Assembly: GCA_035656335.1 (NCBI GenBank)
Contig: DASRSS010000330.1
Location: forward strand, 1-20,575
Direction: 5' to 3'
From: DASRSS01 sp035656335
GTDB taxonomy: Bacteria > Actinomycetota > Actinomycetes > Mycobacteriales > Jatrophihabitantaceae
DNA length: 20,575 nt
Shown: piece by piece, positions 15,451 to 20,575 of the stretch
How the letters are laid out: each line of letters starts with the position of its first letter
How positions within the stretch are numbered: the stretch's first letter is position 1
The notes under the pieces: model-generated
Told to the model about the DNA's origin: nothing
Databases searched by the model: none
The model's input: only the letters and a program-made list of their open reading frames with translations
Position numbers and translations under genes: made by a program

Positions 15451-16655
15451 TTCGTCCGGCCGACCTACCCGTCGTGGTCACCGCACGGGCCGTCTCGCTG
15501 CTGGGCGATGAGGTAGCCGCGCTCACCCTGACCCTGCGGCTGCAGTCGCACGGCGCCGGATCGGGTGCGGTTGCCGCGCTGTTCATCGCTGCCCTCGTCC
15601 CGCTGGTCGTGCTCGCGCCGGTCACCGGCCGGATCGTCGACAGCCAGGACAGCCGCCGGCTGCTGCTGACCACCGGGCTGGTCCAGGCCGGGCTGTGCGT
15701 GCTGCTGTCCATGCAGACGGGCACGGCCGCGATCCTCGCCCTGGTGCTGCTGCTCGGCGTCGGACAGGCGCTGAACGGCGCGACGTGGCAGGCTCTCGTC
15801 CCCGCGATCGCCGGACGCGAGCGGCTGGCGCGGGCCGTCGGGCTGACCCAGGCGGTCGCGACGATCGCGTCCGTGCTCTCGCCCGCGCTGGCCGGCCTCC
15901 TGTACGGACGCTACGGCGCCCGGGTGCCGCTGCTGCTGGACGCGGCGACGTTCCTGATCATCTCGGCCGCCGCGCTCGTGGTGCGCACCCGCCACGGCGT
16001 CGAGCACGGCCCGGAAGGCGCGCGCACCCGCGGCGGCTTGGGCATCGTGCGCGGCGATCCCGTATTGCGCCCGTCGCTCGTCCTGCTCACCCTGTTCGTC
16101 GGGCTCGGTTCGATGATCAACGTCGTGGACGTGTTCCTCGTCCGCGGCACGCTGCACGCGAGCGCGACCTGGTACGGCGTCGTCGGAGCGGTGTTCGCGC
16201 TCGGGCTGCTGGGCGGTTCGCTCTGCGCGGGACGGATCCGTGACCCGCAGACGCTCCCCCGCGCGTTCATCGCCGCCGCGCTCGTCCTGGGCGCGAGCCT
16301 CGCCTGCATGGGCCTGGCCCGGAACGTGGCGTCCCTGCTCCCGATCGCCGCGGTGGCCGGCGCCGCCAACGGCGTGCTGAGCGTCGCGGTCGGCACGCTG
16401 GTGATGGGGCGCGCGGCCGAGCACGTGCGGGGACGGGTCGCGGCAGCCGTCAGCGCGGTCGCGTCCGGCGCGCAGATCGCGGCGTACGCGCTCGGTGGCG
16501 CGCTCGGCGCCGTCCTCACGCCGCGCGAGGTGTTCGCGATCGGCGGCATGCTCGGGCTGCTCGCTCCGCTGCTGCTCGGCCGGCGTGTGCTGCGCGCGGC
16601 GGCGGCACCCGCCGATGCGGTGGCAAGCGGGGTGCAGGCAGACTGCGCAGCATGA
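15438..16655 (+). CDS. MFS transporter (MFS_3-like drug/siderophore-efflux type)
   Basis: 405 residues, about 12 hydrophobic helices, inner membrane. The first cytoplasmic loop carries the MFS motif A pattern GRIVDSQDSRRLL (64-76, with G64, D68, R73, R74). The overall form, with VVTARAVSLLGDEVAALTLTL at the start and LLLGVGQALNGATWQALVPAIAGRERLARAVGL in the middle, is like the enterobactin-exporter/macrolide-efflux branch. The substrate is not readable. The ATG at 15438 sits at the predicted transcription start, and the first codons form one operator arm. The stop overlaps the next gene (ATGA), so transporter and oxidoreductase are co-translated. Confidence 0.88.
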   Translation: MSFRFRPADLPVVVTARAVSLLGDEVAALTLTLRLQSHGAGSGAVAALFIAALVPLVVLAPVTGRIVDSQDSRRLLLTTGLVQAGLCVLLSMQTGTAAILALVLLLGVGQALNGATWQALVPAIAGRERLARAVGLTQAVATIASVLSPALAGLLYGRYGARVPLLLDAATFLIISAAALVVRTRHGVEHGPEGARTRGGLGIVRGDPVLRPSLVLLTLFVGLGSMINVVDVFLVRGTLHASATWYGVVGAVFALGLLGGSLCAGRIRDPQTLPRAFIAAALVLGASLACMGLARNVASLLPIAAVAGAANGVLSVAVGTLVMGRAAEHVRGRVAAAVSAVASGAQIAAYALGGALGAVLTPREVFAIGGMLGLLAPLLLGRRVLRAAAAPADAVASGVQADCAA

Positions 16656-17650
16656 CTTCTGACCGTCCCGTCCGCTGGGGAATTCTCGCCACCGGCGGCA
16701 TCGCCCGTAGCTTTGCCCGCGACCTCGAGCTGCTGCCGGACGCCGAGCTGGTCGCCATCGGTTCGCGCACGCAGGCCAGTGCCGACGCGTTCGGCGACGA
16801 GTTCAACGTTCCGCACCGGCATGGCTCGTACGCCTCGCTGGTGGCCGACCCCGACGTGGACGCGGTGTACGTGTCCACGCCGCACCCCGGGCACCGCGAC
16901 GCGGCGCTGCTCGCGATCGACGCCGGCAAGGCCGTCCTCGTCGAGAAGCCGTTCACGATGGACGGAGCAGAGGCGCGCGACGTGGTGGCGGCGGCCCGTG
17001 AGCGCGGCGTGCTGTGCGTCGAGGCGATGTGGACGCGCTTCCTGCCGCACATGGCGCGGATCCGCGAGATCGTCGCCGCGGGGACGCTCGGCAAGATCGT
17101 GTACCTGACCGCCGAGCACGGCCAGTGGTTCGCCGAGGACCCGGCGTTCCGGCTGTTTGCCCCGTCCCTCGGCGGCGGCGCGCTGCTCGACCTGGGTATC
17201 TACCCGGTGTCGTTCGCGCACATGGTGCTGGGCGTTCCGGACAAGATCACCGCGGTCAGCGGCCCCGCGTTCACCCGGGTGGACGCGACGACGTCGATGA
17301 TCTTCCAGTACCCCGGCGGCGCGCACGCGGTACTGACGACATCGCTGGCTGCGGCGTCCAACAACCCGGCGGCGATCTACGGCACCGAGGCGCGGCTGGA
17401 GATCGACGGCTGGTTCTACACGCCGACCACGTTCCGGGTGGTGTCCCGCGACGGGACCGAACTGGAGCGCTTCGACGTGCCCGACCCGGGACGCGGCATG
17501 CAGCACGAGGCCGCCGAGGTCGGGCGCTGCCTGCGGGCCGGGCTGACCGAGAGCCCGCTGCTCCCGCTGGACGAGACCGTCGCGATCATGGACACCCTGG
17601 ACGAGGTGCGCCGCCAGATCGGCCTGGACTACTCACTGTTGGCCCCGTAG
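16652..17650 (+). CDS. Gfo/Idh/MocA family NAD(P)-dependent oxidoreductase
   Basis: 332 residues. The N-terminal Rossmann domain has GILATGGIA (10-18) for NAD(P). The family lysine is in EKP (98-100). EAMWTRFLP (124-132) and LGGGALLDLGIYPVSFAH (with D180, Y184 and H190) resemble the dihydrodiol/glucose-fructose oxidoreductase subgroup. The C-terminal half is the substrate and dimer domain. It probably oxidises or reduces a sugar, polyol or diol. The exact substrate is unknown. The ATG overlaps the MFS stop (ATGA). Together with the divergent repressor this suggests a small sensed-compound handling unit. The stop codon lies inside a hairpin shared with the convergent DUF559 gene. Confidence 0.9.
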   Translation: MTSDRPVRWGILATGGIARSFARDLELLPDAELVAIGSRTQASADAFGDEFNVPHRHGSYASLVADPDVDAVYVSTPHPGHRDAALLAIDAGKAVLVEKPFTMDGAEARDVVAAARERGVLCVEAMWTRFLPHMARIREIVAAGTLGKIVYLTAEHGQWFAEDPAFRLFAPSLGGGALLDLGIYPVSFAHMVLGVPDKITAVSGPAFTRVDATTSMIFQYPGGAHAVLTTSLAAASNNPAAIYGTEARLEIDGWFYTPTTFRVVSRDGTELERFDVPDPGRGMQHEAAEVGRCLRAGLTESPLLPLDETVAIMDTLDEVRRQIGLDYSLLAP

Positions 17651-17694
17651 CAGGCGCGACACGCCGTGGATGACCCTGCAGCGGGGCCAACAGT
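17635..17694. terminator. Palindromic repeat copy A, bidirectional terminator-like hairpin
   Basis: Perfect 12-bp arms, ACTGTTGGCCCC (17635-17646) and its complement (17683-17694). The pairing continues inward through GCAGG/CCTGC, with ACACGCCGTGG in the loop. The element lies between two convergent genes and includes the stop codon of the oxidoreductase gene, touching the stop of the DUF559 gene. No T tract is seen. The core 17639-17690 (TTGGCCC to GGGCCAA, 52 bp) has two relatives at 18676-18726 and 18737-18787. Confidence 0.75.
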
Positions 17695-18599
17695 CAGCCG
17701 GCCAGCAGACGGCGGGCGGCGCGAACTGCCAGCACGTCGCGCCGGCACCCGTCCACGTCGTGGGTCAACCGGAAGTGCGAGAGCCGGATCGTCTGCCAAC
17801 CGATCGTCGCCAGTGCGAGATCACGAGCGATGTCGCGTTCCCACTGCGCCGGGCTCGCGTGATACGCCCGCCCGTCCAATTCGACGGCGAGCTTCTCCGC
17901 CTCGTAGGCGATGTCCAGCCGCCACGTCTGGTCCCCGACCCGGACCACCTTCTGACGCACCGCGTCGTCGAGCCCCGGAACGTTGAAGACATCGGTGTAG
18001 CCCCACAGCTCGAGTTCGCTTTCGCATCCCGCGACGAGCATGCCGATCAGAGCGCGTAGCTCCCTGATCCCCTTGAGCCAGATCATCTTCTCGGTCAGCG
18101 CCGCCGCACGTTGGGGTGAGACCAGCCGACGGCGAGAACCTTCGATCAGCGGAGCTCGCTGGTCCGAGCCGCTGAGCAGCGGCCAACTCATCACGGCTGC
18201 TGCTTCCGGCGGGACAACGGGCAGGCCATCGAGTTCGCGCGCGTCCAGCGGCAGCAGCGTGCGGTGCACGACCAGTTCGCCGGAGACTCCGCGCGGATGG
18301 CGCGGGTTGTACGCGGTGACGTGCAGTGGTCCGTCCGCCGGGACCGGGAGGCCCCACCGGGCAAGTCCGGTGAGGTGACTCAGCGCCGCCTCCCCGCCGA
18401 CGCTGACCAGGGCGGCCCGTAGTCGGACGTCCTGCTGGTCGACGTCCCAGGGCCGCGCGTACGCCCGCGGGAACACGGCCTGAAGGTGGCCGCGGCGGAC
18501 CTCGTCGTCGAACTCAGCCCGGCTCATCACGCCCAGGAATTCGCGACGGGTTGCGACTCCACCACGGGCTTGCAAAACCGTATCGGCAATTTCACGCAT
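17694..18599 (-). CDS. DUF559 endonuclease-fold protein with AbiEi-antitoxin-like N-terminus
   Basis: 301 residues. The C-terminal part (about 190-295) is a DUF559 domain of the Vsr/PD-(D/E)xK fold: ESELELWG, then RLDIAYEAEKLAVELDG with D229, E240 and D242, then YHASPAQWERDIARDLALATIGWQTIRLSH. The N-terminus (about 1-95) resembles the AbiEi-type winged-helix domain often found before DUF559 in actinobacteria (ATRREFLGVMSRAEFDDEVRRGHLQAVFPRAYAR). The key acidic residues look intact, so a nuclease is possible, but the family's role is not established. No toxin partner lies beside it. The gene is flanked by palindromic repeats on both sides. The ATG at 18599 has no ribosome site or clear promoter. 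Confidence 0.85.
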   Translation of the reverse strand: MREIADTVLQARGGVATRREFLGVMSRAEFDDEVRRGHLQAVFPRAYARPWDVDQQDVRLRAALVSVGGEAALSHLTGLARWGLPVPADGPLHVTAYNPRHPRGVSGELVVHRTLLPLDARELDGLPVVPPEAAAVMSWPLLSGSDQRAPLIEGSRRRLVSPQRAAALTEKMIWLKGIRELRALIGMLVAGCESELELWGYTDVFNVPGLDDAVRQKVVRVGDQTWRLDIAYEAEKLAVELDGRAYHASPAQWERDIARDLALATIGWQTIRLSHFRLTHDVDGCRRDVLAVRAARRLLAG

Positions 18600-18675
18600 T
18601 CAGGCAGCGTGGCGCCAAGACGTGCGATATGGGGCGTCCAACCGGGTTCTGTGGACGAATCCGGAGTTATGCACC

Positions 18676-18726
18676 TTGGCCCGGTAGCCGGTGGACACGC
18701 CGACGCGCAGCCTGTTATGGGGCCAA
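18676..18726. repeat. Palindromic repeat copy C (more diverged)
   Basis: 51 bp from TTGGCCC (18676-18682) to GGGCCAA (18720-18726). It shares GTAGC, the central ACACGCCG (18695-18702), CCTG and GGGGCCAA with the other copies. Its inner stem has several mismatches and G-T pairs. It is 10 bp from copy B in the same orientation, within the 195-bp gap between clpX and the DUF559 gene. The rest of that gap (18600-18675) shows no gene or clear promoter. Confidence 0.65.
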
Positions 18727-18736
18727 CCCGGCTGTG

Positions 18737-18787
18737 TTGGCCCTACAGCAGGGGAACACGCCGTGGGCGGCCCTGCTACGGGGCCAA
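18737..18787. repeat. Palindromic repeat copy B, 3' of clpX (probable clpX terminator)
   Basis: 51 bp from TTGGCCC (18737-18743) to GGGCCAA (18781-18787). The inner stem AGCAGGG/CCCTGCT (18747-18753 with 18771-18777) is well paired, and the loop holds ACACGCCGTGG (18756-18766), identical to copy A. It begins 7 bp downstream of the clpX stop on the minus strand, the place for a terminator. About 41 of 52 positions agree with copy A by hand alignment. Confidence 0.7.
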
Positions 18788-18794
18788 GAGGCGG

Positions 18795-20078
<1,284 letters not shown>

Positions 20079-20197
20079 GCGCTTACTGTCCCCTCTGTCG
20101 GTTCACGTCCTTGTGACGCCCGGTACCAGAACGCTACCCGTTATCCGCGTCCAAGTCCTGTGTTATCTACCTTCGGCGTGCCCTCTGGAGGCCTCGG

Positions 20198-20575
20198 TCA
20201 GGCTTCAATCTTGCGAGACGTGATGACCTCGTCCACAATCCCGTATTCCTTGGCCTGCTCGGCCGTCAGGATGGTGTCCCGCTCGATGTCGGCGCGCACC
20301 TTCTCCTCGGTCTGGCCGCTGTGCTTGGCGAGGATCGACTCCAGCAGGCCCCGCATCCGCAGGATCTCGTTGGCCTGGATCTCCAGGTCGGTGACCTGGC
20401 CCTGGCCCTCGCCGGACGGCTGGTGGATCAGTACCCGGGAGTTGGCCAGCGCGAACCGCTTGCCCTTGGTCCCGGCGGCCAGCAGCACGGCGGCGGCCGA
20501 GGCGGCCTGGCCCATGCAGTAGGTCTGCACCTCGGGACGGACGAACTGCAGCGTGTCGTAGATGGCGGTCAGCGC
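20198..20575 (-). CDS. clpP: ATP-dependent Clp protease proteolytic subunit (N-terminus cut by window edge)
   Basis: The last 125 codons plus stop. The frame is open to the window edge, so the reading begins ALTAIYDTLQFVRPEVQT and the true start is outside. All three catalytic residues are present: Ser in CMGQAASAAA, His in VLIHQPSG and Asp in ADIERDTILTAEQAKEYGIVD. The serine protease forms the 14-mer degradation chamber used by ClpX. Actinobacteria usually have clpP1-clpP2-clpX in a row, and the TAIYDT and GQAASAAAVLLAAGT blocks resemble M. tuberculosis ClpP2 as I recall it, so clpP2 is likely. Confidence 0.96.
   Translation of the reverse strand, partial: ALTAIYDTLQFVRPEVQTYCMGQAASAAAVLLAAGTKGKRFALANSRVLIHQPSGEGQGQVTDLEIQANEILRMRGLLESILAKHSGQTEEKVRADIERDTILTAEQAKEYGIVDEVITSRKIEA

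Noticed and set aside
15401..15724. Upstream extension of the arsR-type frame to 15724
   Set aside because: It lies across the divergent MFS coding region and its promoter, and the added residues do not resemble the family.
17694..18599. DUF559 gene as part of a complete type IV toxin-antitoxin (AbiE) pair
   Set aside because: Only the AbiEi-like N-terminal domain is seen. No AbiEii-type nucleotidyltransferase gene lies on either side.
18676..18787. Start of a CRISPR-like array (two tandem similar units)
   Set aside because: The units are long palindromes with a 10-bp gap and diverged sequences. There are no uniform spacers and no cas genes.
20079..20197. Promoter or ClgR operator in the clpP-clpX gap
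   Set aside because: TAGCGT and TAGATA hexamers are present, but no -35 lies at a suitable distance. No ClgR-like inverted repeat was found. The GAGGCCTC palindrome (20188-20195) is too short to mean much.

Overview
The window is high-GC DNA (about 70% by eye) with GTG/ATG starts, GTGA/ATGA gene junctions and an actinobacterial gene order, so it is almost certainly chromosomal DNA of an actinomycete. MreB, MreC and MreD are present, which argues against Mycobacterium and Corynebacterium and fits a filamentous or spore-forming actinomycete or another MreB-bearing lineage. The genus cannot be fixed from this window. There are no rRNA or tRNA genes, transposases, integrases or CRISPR arrays.

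Layout, right to left, because most genes are on the minus strand. 20575-18795: end of clpP (probably clpP2) and complete clpX, the protease core and its unfoldase. 18794-14807: an accessory block between clpX and valS. It holds two tandem palindromic repeats, a DUF559-type endonuclease-fold gene, a third repeat copy, a Gfo/Idh/MocA oxidoreductase translationally coupled to an MFS transporter, and a divergent ArsR-type repressor. 14752-9848: valS, folC, a DUF4233 membrane protein gene and ndk. 9632-3952: the cell-elongation operon mreB-mreC-mreD-mrdA(PBP2)-rodA, with junctions that overlap or are 3 bp apart. 3955-3095: an RhtA-like exporter running convergently into rodA. 2993-1035: a TIGR03960-like B12-binding radical SAM protein, divergent from the exporter. 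909-55: a secreted, C-terminally membrane-anchored Pro/Thr/Ala-rich protein, overlapping the start of a further gene cut by the window edge.

The elongation operon gives a complete peptidoglycan side-wall machine: MreB filaments, the MreC/MreD bridge, the RodA glycosyltransferase and the PBP2 transpeptidase. The order clpP-clpX-valS-folC-DUF4233-ndk-mreBCD-pbp2-rodA matches, from memory, the arrangement in Streptomyces. The material between clpX and valS therefore stands out as variable.

Three regulatory observations stand out. (1) Three copies of a 51-52 bp palindromic intergenic element with a conserved central ACACGCCG flank the DUF559 gene and sit at the 3' ends of clpX and the oxidoreductase gene. 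(2) Several genes without a visible Shine-Dalgarno have a TANNNT hexamer 6-8 nt before the start codon, the signature of leaderless transcripts. The clearest is the MFS gene, which has TTGACG-17-TAGTTT and a perfect 10-bp-arm operator over its start codon. (3) A long inverted repeat lies between the radical SAM and exporter genes, placing the same element 17-18 nt before each start codon.

I do not see a clearly new enzymatic or defence system. The repeat family with its flanked DUF559 gene, and the two palindromic operators, are the best candidates for undescribed biology.
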